Shown: positions 25,129-33,493, numbered from the stretch's first letter. The stretch: 64,000 nucleotides of DNA from Clostridiales bacterium (GCA_015055615.1 SVHT01000001.1:124001-188000), one strand, 5' to 3'. Numbers and translations: made by a program. The notes: generated from the letters alone by a model not told the origin.

Positions 25129-26280
25129 ATGACGAAAATAGATATTTTTTCTGGTTTTCTCGGCGCAGGGAAAACGACTCTTATTAAAAAATTAATCAAA
25201 GAAGCTTATGCTGGCGAAAAGGTTGTTTTAATTGAAAACGAGTTTGGCGAAATCGGTATTGACGGCGGTTTTTTGCAGGATGCGGGCATCAATATTACCG
25301 AAATGAATTCGGGCTGTATTTGCTGTTCCCTCGTCGGCGATTTTTCCAAGGCATTGCAACAGGTTATGGAGCAATACGCCCCCGAACGTATCGTTATCGA
25401 ACCGTCGGGCGTAGGTAAGCTTAGCGACGTTATTAAAGCGGTTAAAAACGCGAAGATTGACGGCGAGCTTAACGCTTTTTGTACGGTCGTTGACGCAGGG
25501 AAATGCAAGATGTACTTGCGCAATTTTGGCGAATTTTTCGGCGATCAGGTCGAAAATGCAAGCTGTATCATTTTGTCGCATACGGACAAAGTATCCGAAG
25601 AGAAGCTTTCTACGGCAGTGGCTTTATTGAAAGAGAAAAACGCTACGGCAACGTTGGTAACCGCGCCTTGGGATAGCTTGGACGGTAAGGCGATTTTGGC
25701 TGCAATGGAGCGCAAAGACAGTTTGCAAGCGGAGCTTGACCGCCTGTCTGCCGAAGTGGAACATGGCCATGAACATCATGAGCATCATCACGACGAGTGT
25801 GACGACCCCGATTGCTGTTGTCACCATGAACATCATCACGAACATCACCACGACGAGTGTGACGACCCCGATTGCTGTTGTCATCACGAGCATCATCACG
25901 AACATCATCACGACGAGTGTGACGATCCCGATTGTTGTTGTCATCACGAGCATCATCACGAGCATCACGAACATAATCATGAACACCACCACGGGCACCA
26001 CCATGCAGACGACGTGTTTACGAGTTGGGGTAAGGAAACGACGAGAAAGTACACAAAGGACGAGCTTTGCGATATTTTGACGGAAATCCAACATGAACAC
26101 GAATATGGCACGATTCTCCGCGCAAAAGGTATTGTAGAAAGCGAAAACGGTTGGTTGCATTTTGATTACGTTCCTGGCGAAATGGACGTACGCGAAGGCG
26201 CGGCGGGTGTAACGGGCAGACTTTGCGTAATCGGTTGTCAGCTCAACGAACGCGAAATCGAAAAACTTTTTAAAATTTAA
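25129..26280 (+). CDS. CobW/COG0523 GTPase with His/Cys tandem repeats
   Basis: 383-residue G3E GTPase. Walker A is GFLGAGKTT near residue 10, the metal-binding CxCC motif is GCICCSL, and SHTDK takes the NKxD position. Residues 205-290 are an exceptional metal-binding insert: His clusters and three copies of a 20-residue unit containing DECDDPDCCCHHEHH. A CobW_C domain (TSWGKETTRKYT ... VIGCQLNE) ends the protein. COG0523 members deliver zinc, cobalt or nickel to client enzymes. The metal is not determined by the sequence; Cys-rich His repeats suggest zinc storage or nickel. A second GTPase follows 19 bp later. Confidence 0.9.
   Translation: MTKIDIFSGFLGAGKTTLIKKLIKEAYAGEKVVLIENEFGEIGIDGGFLQDAGINITEMNSGCICCSLVGDFSKALQQVMEQYAPERIVIEPSGVGKLSDVIKAVKNAKIDGELNAFCTVVDAGKCKMYLRNFGEFFGDQVENASCIILSHTDKVSEEKLSTAVALLKEKNATATLVTAPWDSLDGKAILAAMERKDSLQAELDRLSAEVEHGHEHHEHHHDECDDPDCCCHHEHHHEHHHDECDDPDCCCHHEHHHEHHHDECDDPDCCCHHEHHHEHHEHNHEHHHGHHHADDVFTSWGKETTRKYTKDELCDILTEIQHEHEYGTILRAKGIVESENGWLHFDYVPGEMDVREGAAGVTGRLCVIGCQLNEREIEKLFKI
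25791..25970 (+). repeat. Three tandem 60-bp repeats inside the CobW-type gene
   Basis: Three consecutive 60-bp units begin at 25791, 25851 and 25911, differing at only a few, mostly third-codon positions. Each encodes 20 residues with an Asp/Cys core flanked by His-Glu runs. Whole-codon unit length keeps the frame, so copy number can change without breaking the gene. Confidence 0.95.
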
Positions 26281-26299
26281 ACGATAAGAAGGAAACATA

Positions 26300-27262
26300 A
26301 TGAAACAGAAACTTCCTATGGAAACACCCGTTTATCTCTTTTTAGGCTTTTTGGAATCGGGTAAAACCAAATTTATTCAAGAAACGTTAGAAGATCCTCG
26401 TTTTTCGTCGGGGGAAAAGACGTTGCTCCTCGTTATGGAAGAGGGCGAAGAAGAATACGAAACGATTAAATTTGCCATGCCTGAAAGCGTAGATTTGGTC
26501 GTGATTGAGGATAAAGAACAGCTCACGGAAGAATATTTGACAAACTTGCAAATGCAATGCGGGGCAGAACGCGTCGTTGTCGAATATAATGGTATGTGGT
26601 TGCTTGAAGATTTCTTCAAGGCAATGCCCGAAGGTTGGATGATCAACCAAATGATGACATTCTTTGACGCGCAAACGGTTCTTGGCTACAATGCAAATAT
26701 GCGACAGCTCGTGTTCGACAAAATCGAAAATACGCAACTTGTCGTGTTTAACCGTTACGCCGAGAGTATGGATAAGATGGAACTCCACAAATTGGTACGT
26801 GGTATTTCCCGCCGTTGCGATATCGTATACGAACGCGTGGACGGAAAAGCAGACTTTGACAATATTGAAGACCCATTGCCCTTTGACGTCAATGCTCCGA
26901 TTATTCAAATCGAAGACAAGGATTATGCCTTTTTCTATCGCGACTTGACGGAAAATCTGGAAGAATACGTCGGCAAAACGGTCAAATTCCGCGGTATCGT
27001 AGCAACGGACAAACGCCTTTCGCCACAGGATATCGTGGTCGGCAGACACGTTATGACGTGCTGTGTGGACGATATTCAATATTGCGGCGTGGCGTGCGAA
27101 TTGCCTAAGGAGTTGGGCTTAAAAACGCGCGATTGGATTAGTGTTACGGCGAAAATAGAATTTAAAAAGCACCGCATTTATAAAGGGAAAGGTCCCGTTT
27201 TGGTTGCGGAAAAGGTAATCATTTGCGAGCCTCCCGAAGAACAAGTTGCCGTATTTTATTGA
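26300..27262 (+). CDS. CobW-like GTPase fused to TIGR03943-like C-terminal domain
   Basis: 320 residues. The N-terminal half is a G3E-type P-loop domain (LFLGFLESGKTKFIQETL) with a degenerate nucleotide-specificity loop and no CxCC motif. The C-terminal 110 residues (YVGKTVKFRGIV ... VGRHVMTCCVDDIQYCGV) resemble the conserved C-terminal domain of the TIGR03943/DUF1980 proteins that work with a permease of the YcgR type. That arrangement suggests metal trafficking at the membrane together with the preceding GTPase, but no permease gene is adjacent. Function unassigned. Confidence 0.65.
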   Translation: MKQKLPMETPVYLFLGFLESGKTKFIQETLEDPRFSSGEKTLLLVMEEGEEEYETIKFAMPESVDLVVIEDKEQLTEEYLTNLQMQCGAERVVVEYNGMWLLEDFFKAMPEGWMINQMMTFFDAQTVLGYNANMRQLVFDKIENTQLVVFNRYAESMDKMELHKLVRGISRRCDIVYERVDGKADFDNIEDPLPFDVNAPIIQIEDKDYAFFYRDLTENLEEYVGKTVKFRGIVATDKRLSPQDIVVGRHVMTCCVDDIQYCGVACELPKELGLKTRDWISVTAKIEFKKHRIYKGKGPVLVAEKVIICEPPEEQVAVFY

Positions 27263-27284
27263 TAGAGAATATAGGAGGGGAAAT

Positions 27285-27866
27285 ATGAAAATATGCGTAT
27301 TCGGTGCGGCATCTTCCGCAATCGATAACGATTTTAAAATCAAGGTAGAAGAACTTGGCAAGGAAATGGCGCGTCGCGGGCATTCTTTGGTGTTTGGCGG
27401 TGGCGCGAACGGTTTAATGGGCGCGGTTGCAGACGGCGTGTATGCTATGGGCGGATATATTTTGGGGGTTATTCCTAAATTTTTCGACGATGAAGACGTG
27501 GAAGAAGTTTTTCCGAATTGCAGCGAACTGATTGAGCCCGATACCATGCGCCAACGCAAACAAATTATGGAAGATAATGCAGATGCCTTTATTATCGTGC
27601 CCGGCGGTATTGGTACGTTTGAAGAATTTTTTGAAATTCTTACCTTAAAACAGCTTTGTCGCCACGAAAAACCGATTGCAGTCTACAATTTGCAGGGCTA
27701 TTACGACGATATTCAGACGGTCATGCGTCAAGCAGTCAACAAAGGTTTTGTTCGTGAGGATTGCCTGGGGCTTTATAAGGTAACGGACGATTTGGAAACC
27801 TTGCTTTCGTACGTAGAAGAACCTGCAAAAGTTCATAAGACGGTCAAACAGCTCAAGGACGGTTAA
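27285..27866 (+). CDS. LOG family protein (TIGR00730)
   Basis: 193-residue Rossmann-fold protein with GGGANGLMGAVADG and the family signature PGGIGTFEEFFE; TMRQRKQIM holds the substrate-binding Arg region. Characterised members are phosphoribohydrolases that act on nucleoside 5'-monophosphates (cytokinin activation in plants and actinobacteria); the bacterial role is mostly unknown. The ATG at 27285 has a GGAGGGG RBS, so the track's extra 13 residues are left out. Confidence 0.85.
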   Translation: MKICVFGAASSAIDNDFKIKVEELGKEMARRGHSLVFGGGANGLMGAVADGVYAMGGYILGVIPKFFDDEDVEEVFPNCSELIEPDTMRQRKQIMEDNADAFIIVPGGIGTFEEFFEILTLKQLCRHEKPIAVYNLQGYYDDIQTVMRQAVNKGFVREDCLGLYKVTDDLETLLSYVEEPAKVHKTVKQLKDG

Positions 27867-27870
27867 AAAT

Positions 27871-27905
27871 AATACGCCATTCCGCATTGGAAGGGCGTAT
27901 TTTTA
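27871..27905 (+). terminator. Rho-independent terminator after LOG gene
   Basis: AATACGCC/GGCGTATT with A/T extensions forms the stem, followed by TTTT. It lies just before a new promoter. Confidence 0.85.
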
Positions 27906-27908
27906 CTC

Positions 27909-27937
27909 TTGACATGTGTATGTTTTCGTATTATAAT
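27909..27937 (+). promoter_or_regulatory. Consensus promoter of AlbA_2 gene
   Basis: Perfect TTGACA-17 bp-TATAAT, 22 bp upstream of the start codon. It gives the small gene strong independent expression. Confidence 0.88.
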
Positions 27938-27958
27938 ACAAACAAAGGGGGGCGATTT

Positions 27959-28423
27959 ATGAATTTTTCCTCATTGAATAAATACAGAGAAAACAAGCGC
28001 ATTGAGGCGAAAAAGGCTACGGGCGGACTGCCACGCAGCATTTGGGAAACCTACTCCGCGTTTGCCAATACTTCGGGCGGTGTAATATTGCTCGGCGTTT
28101 TAGAGGATAAAACGGACAGAACGCTATATCCGGTTGATTTACCCGACCCGCAGCGTTTAATTGCGCAATTTTTGGACGGAATCAACGATACGCGTGTGGT
28201 AAATCGAAATATTTTAAAAAAGAGCGACGTTCGCGTGGACGTGGTGGACGGAAAGGAAATTGTGGTGATTCGTGTACCGCGCGCAAAGCGTATTGAAAAG
28301 CCGATTTTTATTGGTGGAAACCCCTTTTCGGGTACCTATACACGTATCAATGACGCAGATATTCGTTGCGATGAAGAGGAAGTAAAAAAGATGCTTTTAG
28401 AGGCAAAAGGCGTAAATATTTAA
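27959..28423 (+). CDS. Stand-alone AlbA_2 (Schlafen-type) domain protein
   Basis: 154 residues containing an AlbA_2 domain: ESK-like start replaced by NKRIEAKKATGGLP, then FANTSGGVILLGV and VVIRVPRAKRIEKPIFI and GTYTRINDADIRC. Most AlbA_2 proteins are 400-500 residues with a C-terminal ATPase-like region and a winged helix and act as putative regulators or defence factors. Here only the first domain exists. Such an ORF could be a shortened relict or a genuine short form. RBS AAAGGGGGG precedes the ATG; the track start is 24 codons upstream, within the terminator and promoter. Confidence 0.75.
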   Translation: MNFSSLNKYRENKRIEAKKATGGLPRSIWETYSAFANTSGGVILLGVLEDKTDRTLYPVDLPDPQRLIAQFLDGINDTRVVNRNILKKSDVRVDVVDGKEIVVIRVPRAKRIEKPIFIGGNPFSGTYTRINDADIRCDEEEVKKMLLEAKGVNI

Positions 28424-28440
28424 CCCGAAAGGCAAAAAAT

Positions 28441-28468
28441 AAAAGGCATACCAAATGGTATGCCTTTT
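28441..28468. terminator. Bidirectional terminator between convergent genes
   Basis: A perfect 12-bp stem AAAAGGCATACC/GGTATGCCTTTT with a 4-nt loop has A/T runs on both sides, serving the AlbA_2 gene (+) and the GH130 gene (-). Confidence 0.9.
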
Positions 28469-28496
28469 CTAATGAAACGTATACGTTTAAAATGTT

Positions 28497-29492
28497 TTAA
28501 TTGAATTTTTTCGCAAATTCCAACAGTTTGTCTACGGTTGTGAAAGCGAGCGCCATATTGGTGTCCGCTGCCCCGTAATAGATAGAAACTCTGCCTTCGC
28601 TGTCAACCAATGCCGAGCAAGGGAACAAGACGTTGGGGGTAAAACCGGTTGTTTCGTAATCGTAGCCGACCTCGGGGGACATCAAATATCGTCTGGCTCT
28701 ATATTTTACTTTGGACGGGTCGTTAAGGTCGAGTACGGCAACGCCAAAACTATATACCAAACCGTTGCAAGTGCTTTGTACGCCGTGATAAATCAAAATC
28801 CAACCTTCGTCCGTTTTGATAGGAGCAGGACCTGCACCGATTTTAATGCGCTCCCAATAATTATTTGCGTGGAAATTTTTCATAAGCAACTTGTGGTTTC
28901 CCCAATACACAAGGTCGGGGCTTTCGCTAAGGTAAATATTCCCAAAGGGTGTATTACCGGTGTCGCTAGGACGGCTGAGCATCAAATACTTGCCGTTGAT
29001 TTTTTCGGGGAAGAGAACGCCGTTTCTATTAAAGGGTAAGAAATTGTTGGGTAACATTTCAAAATATTTGAAATCGGTTGTTTTTGCTGTATAGATAGAC
29101 GGACCTTCGATGTCTGCGCAAAAAACAACGTAATACGCGTCTTCCAATTTAATCAATCGAGGGTCGTATGCATACGGATAGGTAAAACGGCTCCCGTCAC
29201 GGTTATAAAACACGATAGGGGTAGTTTCCAAATTCCATTTTGCGCCGTCTTCGCTTTTTCCAAGGTACAAATCGGGTGCGCCCGTTTTATCTTCACAGCG
29301 GAAAACACCGATATATTTTCCGTCTACGATTGCAGCTGCGCTGTTACAGATATGCCAAAAATGCTTGTCTTTCGACATATCGAAAAGGGGATTTTTGCTA
29401 TAACGCCAAATGTATTCATCTGCGTCAGCAGGTCTTTCTTCCCAAAGCATACCGTCGTTCATCTTGTAATATTCTTTTTCAACTTGTGCCAT
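28497..29492 (-). CDS. GH130 family glycoside phosphorylase
   Basis: 331 residues, five-bladed propeller type. Motifs include AYDPRLIKLEDAYYVVF (catalytic Asp region), NRNGVLFPEKINGKYLMLSRP, GAGPAPIKTDEGWILIYHGV and YYGAADTNMALA, the standard GH130 landmarks. The family phosphorolyses beta-mannosides to mannose 1-phosphate; exact substrate (mannosyl-glucose, mannobiose or N-glycan-derived) cannot be read from this. It is cytoplasmic (no signal peptide) and has a GGAGAAG RBS. It is co-directional with the SDR-like fragment gene and divergent from the AraC/ABC pair. Confidence 0.88.
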   Translation of the reverse strand: MAQVEKEYYKMNDGMLWEERPADADEYIWRYSKNPLFDMSKDKHFWHICNSAAAIVDGKYIGVFRCEDKTGAPDLYLGKSEDGAKWNLETTPIVFYNRDGSRFTYPYAYDPRLIKLEDAYYVVFCADIEGPSIYTAKTTDFKYFEMLPNNFLPFNRNGVLFPEKINGKYLMLSRPSDTGNTPFGNIYLSESPDLVYWGNHKLLMKNFHANNYWERIKIGAGPAPIKTDEGWILIYHGVQSTCNGLVYSFGVAVLDLNDPSKVKYRARRYLMSPEVGYDYETTGFTPNVLFPCSALVDSEGRVSIYYGAADTNMALAFTTVDKLLEFAKKFN

Positions 29493-29518
29493 ACGTCTTC
29501 TCCTATTATTCGTAGTGT

Positions 29519-29887
29519 TTAGCGTTGGGTGTCAGTTGCCCACATAACCGTATACGCGCCTTTAGTATAAGTGCGCATCTTAATTTTTGCAGGGATCATA
29601 TTTATAAATTCAAATTCCGTCGCGTTGATTAAATAATCAAAAACTCCGTATTCTTCTTTCAATTCGTTGGACAAAATCAACGTCGCGCCCAAATCTGCGG
29701 GGTTGCATTTTCTAACGGATACTTGTCCGCCAACTTTGCGCACCTGTGCAAAAACGTCGTCGAGGAAATCTTGGTTATTGCCAATAAGCAAGATATTTGA
29801 CGCGCCTTGTTGGACAATGCTTACTGCAAATTTTGCGATAGCAACGTCGTCTGATACGACAAGTATTACTTTTTTCTTCTCAAACAT
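29519..29887 (-). CDS. Short SDR-like Rossmann protein, probably truncated or degenerate
   Basis: 122 residues. The pattern KKVILVVSDDVAIAKFAVSIVQQGASNILLIGNN, then NPADLG and DYLINATEFE, follows the N-terminal half of short-chain dehydrogenases (strand-loop-helix, NAG-like LINATE). But the glycine-rich TGxxxGIG loop is replaced by VSDDVAIAK and the catalytic YxxxK half is absent (SDRs are about 250 residues). It has a good RBS (GAGGGAAC) and an open frame, so it may be expressed; catalysis is unlikely. It ends 27 bp before the GH130 gene. Confidence 0.55.
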   Translation of the reverse strand: MFEKKKVILVVSDDVAIAKFAVSIVQQGASNILLIGNNQDFLDDVFAQVRKVGGQVSVRKCNPADLGATLILSNELKEEYGVFDYLINATEFEFINMIPAKIKMRTYTKGAYTVMWATDTQR

Positions 29888-29982
29888 GTGTTCCCTCTGC
29901 GTTTAAAAGATCAGCCGTTGCTTTACGCTTGACGATAAGTGTTTGTAAAATCTAACAATAGTCTGTCCGTTACGCAAGAGGT

Positions 29983-30011
29983 ATTATAGCACGTGCCTAA
30001 AACTATTTCAA
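29983..30011 (-). promoter_or_regulatory. Promoter of the GH130 operon
   Basis: On the - strand TTGAAA and TATAAT are 17 bp apart, about 95 bp upstream of the SDR-like start. The divergent AraC promoter is 40-70 bp away, so one regulator could control both. Confidence 0.75.
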
Positions 30012-30052
30012 TACCAAAATCTATCTATTTCTTTTGTTTTTTGCTCATTTTG

Positions 30053-30080
30053 TTGACTTTTTCGGCGGATATGTTATAAT
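30053..30080 (+). promoter_or_regulatory. Promoter of araC-type gene and ABC exporter
   Basis: TTGACT and TATAAT are separated by 16 bp, about 30 bp upstream of the start codon. Confidence 0.72.
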
Positions 30081-30110
30081 ATTTGTAACAATGTTTTTTT
30101 GGAGCGCATA

Positions 30111-30959
30111 ATGGTCGTCTACACAAAACCTTCTTACGCGAACGATTTATTTTTTCATATAAGTTACCAAGCTTATCCGTTTTTGCATTCGCATGATTAT
30201 TGGGAATTTATGGTTGTCTTAAAAGGAACAATTATACATAAAATCAACGGAAAGGTGGAGGAGTTACCGCAAAACAGCTTGTGTTTAATCCGCCCGCAAG
30301 ACGTGCATTCTTTGCATCACAAAAAAAAGCAGCTTTCACAGCATCTCAATTTAGGTGTGGACGCAAAGTATTTTGAAGAATATATGCGCTTAATTTATCC
30401 CACGCTCTACGAGGATATCTTTAAGGGAGAAATGCCAATGGTGATTGGGTTATCCCACGCAAAAGTGAACCGCCTTTATAATGACGCAAACAAAATTTTG
30501 TCTGCGGATAAAGACGAGTACGAACTACAAATGAAACTCCTATTTATGGATATTGTACGGGAATTTTATTCCGAAACAATCAAGAGCGCAGCACAAAGAA
30601 ATTCTTACTCAGCTGTGGTAACTCAGTTGATTATGCTAATGAATAATCCCGAAAATATGAAAAGGGATTTGGTGGAACTTATCGAGGAAACAAATTATTC
30701 TTATTCGCATATAAACCGTTTGTTTAGCAGAGAGGTAGGGGTTACGCCCAGTCGTTTCTTCCGTGATAAAAAGTTTGAATATGCAAAAACGATGATTGCG
30801 GATACGGATATGTCTCTCATCGACGTCGCTCTGGCTATTGGTTACGAAAATTATCCACATTTTTCGACAGCGTTTAAAAAATATACCGGGGTTGCTCCCA
30901 TGGATTTCGACAGAAATCAACGAAATTACTATCAATCGAACAAGAAGGAACAACAATGA
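30111..30959 (+). CDS. AraC family transcriptional regulator
   Basis: 282 residues. An N-terminal cupin-like sensing domain (HSHDYWEFMVVLKG, LIRPQDVHSLHH) precedes two C-terminal helix-turn-helix units (TNYSYSHINRLFSREVGVTPSRFFRDKKF and IDVALAIGYENYPHFSTAFKKYTGVAP, quoted here by position 190-275). Such regulators bind a sugar and activate carbohydrate genes. Divergent placement suggests the GH130 operon as target. ATG 30111 has TTGGAG at 30099; the track start is this RBS region itself. Confidence 0.9.
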   Translation: MVVYTKPSYANDLFFHISYQAYPFLHSHDYWEFMVVLKGTIIHKINGKVEELPQNSLCLIRPQDVHSLHHKKKQLSQHLNLGVDAKYFEEYMRLIYPTLYEDIFKGEMPMVIGLSHAKVNRLYNDANKILSADKDEYELQMKLLFMDIVREFYSETIKSAAQRNSYSAVVTQLIMLMNNPENMKRDLVELIEETNYSYSHINRLFSREVGVTPSRFFRDKKFEYAKTMIADTDMSLIDVALAIGYENYPHFSTAFKKYTGVAPMDFDRNQRNYYQSNKKEQQ

Positions 30960-32686
30960 AAAAGTTGAGTCGTTTTTTTATATATTATAAACCGCACAGA
31001 AAATTGTTTGCAATCGATTTAATCTGCTCATTTTTAATTTCCGTTTGCAACATGTTTTATCCGATGATTGCGCGTGGCATTATGAACGATTACGTGCCCA
31101 ATCGGCAACTGCGCCTTTTGATTACGTGGATAATCGTTTTGGCTGCGATTTATATTCTAAAATGTATTCTGACGTTTATCGTTGGGTATTGGGGGCACGT
31201 GCTTGGCGTTCGCATTCAAGGGGATATGCGCCGAGATTTGTTCCGACATATCGAAACTTTGCCGTTTTCGTATTTTGACGAAAATAAAACGGGTAGCGTT
31301 ATGTCCCGCATTATCAACGATTTGTTTGAGGTTTCCGAATTAGCGCATCATGCGCCCGAAGATTTGTTCAATTCCTTTTTGTCTATTGTGGGCGCGCTGA
31401 TTATGCTTAGCTTTATCAGTCCGTGGTTGACCTTGATAGTCGCGTGTTACGTACCGCTTATGATTTTATTTGCGGCAAAAGCGCGTAGAAAAATGAGCAA
31501 AGCTTTTACCGAATCCCGCAAACAAGTCGCAGAGCTGAACGCAGAAATAGAATCCTCCGTGTCGGGCGTCCGCATTACGAAGGCGTATAACGCGCGTGAA
31601 AAGGAAGAGGAAAAATTTGACGCAGTCAACAGCAAATTTAAAAAAGCAAGGTCGGGCGCATACCGCGCAATGGGTGGTTTTCAGGCGGGTATGTCGCTCT
31701 TTAACGATTTTTTATATTTAATCGCGCTCTTTTCGGGCGGTTTGCTGTTTTATTACAAAATAATTCCCAACGTCGGCGATTTCACGGCATACATTTTATA
31801 CATAACCATGTTATTAACGCCAATTCGCACTTTGATTAATCTGTTCGAGCAGATACAAGACGGTATGACGGGCTTTAATCGCTATTGCGAGGTTATGGAC
31901 ACGAAGTCGGAATACGAGCCGGAAAATCCCGTTGTTTCTGATTTAGACGGCGATATTTGCTTTGAAAACGTTTCGTTTGGGTACGCAAAAGCGGGTGAAA
32001 AAGGCGCAGAGGTATTGAAAAAGATTTCCTTTAAGGTCGAAAAGGGAAAGACGGTTGCCCTCGTTGGTTCGTCAGGTGGTGGAAAGACGACCATTTGTCA
32101 TTTAATTCCCAGGTTTTATTTACGTGACGAGGGAACAATCACGATTGGTGGTACAGATATAAACGACGTGACAACGGAAACTTTACGTGATAAAATTGCG
32201 CTCGTGGCGCAGGACGTTTTTCTCTTTTCGGGTAGTATACGCGACAATATTATGTATAGCGCGCCCGATAAAACGGAGGAGGATATGTTGCTTGCGGCGA
32301 AACGTGCGAATATTCACGAGTACGTGATGAGTTTGCCAAACGGTTACGACACCGAAGTGGGCGAGCGTGGAGTCAAGCTTTCGGGGGGGCAAAAGCAACG
32401 CATATCCATTGCGCGTGCCTTTTTGAAAAATCCGCCGATTTTGCTCTTAGACGAAGCAACCAGCGCGCTCGATAATATGACGGAAATGCAGGTGCAAAGC
32501 GCCCTTTCCGAGCTTTCCGAGGGGCGTACGACGATCGTAGTGGCGCACCGTTTATCCACAGTCAAAAATGCGGATGAGATTTTGGTGCTCACGGACGGCG
32601 AGATTACAGAACGGGGCACGCACGAACAGCTTGTGGCGCTTGGCGGGCTGTATGCAGAATTATACCGCTATCAATTTAAAGAATAA
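30956..32686 (+). CDS. ABC transporter, fused permease-ATPase (MsbA/multidrug type)
   Basis: 576-residue half-transporter. Residues 1-310 form the six-helix membrane domain, followed by an ATPase domain with Walker A GSSGGGKTT, signature LSGGQKQR, Walker B ILLLDEATSALD and the switch His in VVAHRL. It would work as a homodimer exporting a lipid, drug or peptide; substrate unknown. ATGA overlap with the regulator shows translational coupling, so export may respond to the same signal. Confidence 0.9.
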   Translation: MKKLSRFFIYYKPHRKLFAIDLICSFLISVCNMFYPMIARGIMNDYVPNRQLRLLITWIIVLAAIYILKCILTFIVGYWGHVLGVRIQGDMRRDLFRHIETLPFSYFDENKTGSVMSRIINDLFEVSELAHHAPEDLFNSFLSIVGALIMLSFISPWLTLIVACYVPLMILFAAKARRKMSKAFTESRKQVAELNAEIESSVSGVRITKAYNAREKEEEKFDAVNSKFKKARSGAYRAMGGFQAGMSLFNDFLYLIALFSGGLLFYYKIIPNVGDFTAYILYITMLLTPIRTLINLFEQIQDGMTGFNRYCEVMDTKSEYEPENPVVSDLDGDICFENVSFGYAKAGEKGAEVLKKISFKVEKGKTVALVGSSGGGKTTICHLIPRFYLRDEGTITIGGTDINDVTTETLRDKIALVAQDVFLFSGSIRDNIMYSAPDKTEEDMLLAAKRANIHEYVMSLPNGYDTEVGERGVKLSGGQKQRISIARAFLKNPPILLLDEATSALDNMTEMQVQSALSELSEGRTTIVVAHRLSTVKNADEILVLTDGEITERGTHEQLVALGGLYAELYRYQFKE

Positions 32687-32718
32687 GGCTTTTTGGATAA
32701 AAAAAATTCCCTTCGGTA

Positions 32719-32747
32719 TTGACAAGGAAGGAAAAATATTATATAAT
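32719..32747 (+). promoter_or_regulatory. Promoter of mgtC-like gene
   Basis: TTGACA and TATAAT are separated by exactly 17 bp, 40 bp upstream of the ATG. Confidence 0.82.
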
Positions 32748-32787
32748 ACTTCATATTATATAAAAAGCTTTGTTTTAGGTATAGAAA

Positions 32788-33443
32788 ATGTTACCATATA
32801 GAGAAGAATTAAGAATATTATTAGATTTGCTTTTATCGGTGGTACTCGGTTTTGCCATCGGTTTTGAACGGAAAATTCGTTCAAAAGAGGCGGGGATTCG
32901 GACGCACACAATCGTGTGTATGGGCTCGGCGTTGATGATGATTGTTTCCAAATACGCGTTTGGCAACAATGCGGATACAGCGCGCGTAGCGGCGCAGATT
33001 GTAACGGGTATTGGTTTCCTTGGCGCGGGGATTATCGTCTATAAACGTCACGAAGTTCGCGGTTTGACGACGGCGGCTGGCGTATGGGCAACCGCTGGCG
33101 TTGGTATGGCTTGCGGTGGTAGACTTTATATTATCGCGATAGGCGCAACCTTGTTAATGATTGCGGCGCAGTTGCTTTTTCATCTGCATTTTTAGGCATA
33201 TTCCGCAGCAAACGTTATTATTCCGTCAAGATAGAATTCTTACAGACACACGAAGAAAATATGATTATCAAACGCTTGTTCGGTACGGACCGTTTTAATC
33301 AGCTTACTATCAAACGTGAAGAGGACAGAGTAACGTACAGCGCAACTTTGAATACGGATAAGGAATTCTCTTCAACACGGCTCAACGAGATTATGGCGGA
33401 GCATCCGTTTATTCTTTCCATTGAGCGTTGCGACCAAGAATAA
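32788..33443 (+). pseudogene. mgtC: MgtC/SapB family membrane protein, frameshifted
   Basis: The first ORF (135 residues, ending at 33195) holds the MgtC membrane domain: VLGFAIGFERK, GIRTHTIVCMGSA, GIGFLGAGIIV and GLTTAAGVWATA. It stops at HLHF-TAG. In the -1 frame translation continues without a gap as FLGIFRSKRYYSVK and on into the listed 60-residue ORF (33261-33443), which is the usual cytosolic C-terminal domain. Joined, the product is about 218 residues, the normal family length. The break is at a run of five T (33189-33193) directly before TAG. It may be a mutation, a sequencing error or -1 slippage. Family roles include Mg2+ homeostasis. Confidence 0.8.
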
Positions 33444-33460
33444 TATTAAAAAACGGCAAG

Positions 33461-33493
33461 AAAAAACGCCTTGACTAAGTCAAAGCGTTTTTT
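33461..33493. terminator. Terminator between mgtC and tRNA-Trp (both directions)
   Basis: AAAAAACGC/GCGTTTTTT with inner CTTGAC/GTCAAAG pairing, T-rich on both strands. It serves the tRNA on the - strand and the mgtC-like gene on the + strand. Confidence 0.82.

Noticed and set aside
25736-26080. 114-residue Ile/Thr-rich ORF in another frame of the CobW repeat
   Set aside because: Created by the tandem repeat being open in several frames; no RBS or independent signals.
33181-33443. Independent 60-residue gene at 33261-33443
   Set aside because: It is the C-terminal domain of the frameshifted MgtC; the frame is open back to the break and there is no separate RBS.
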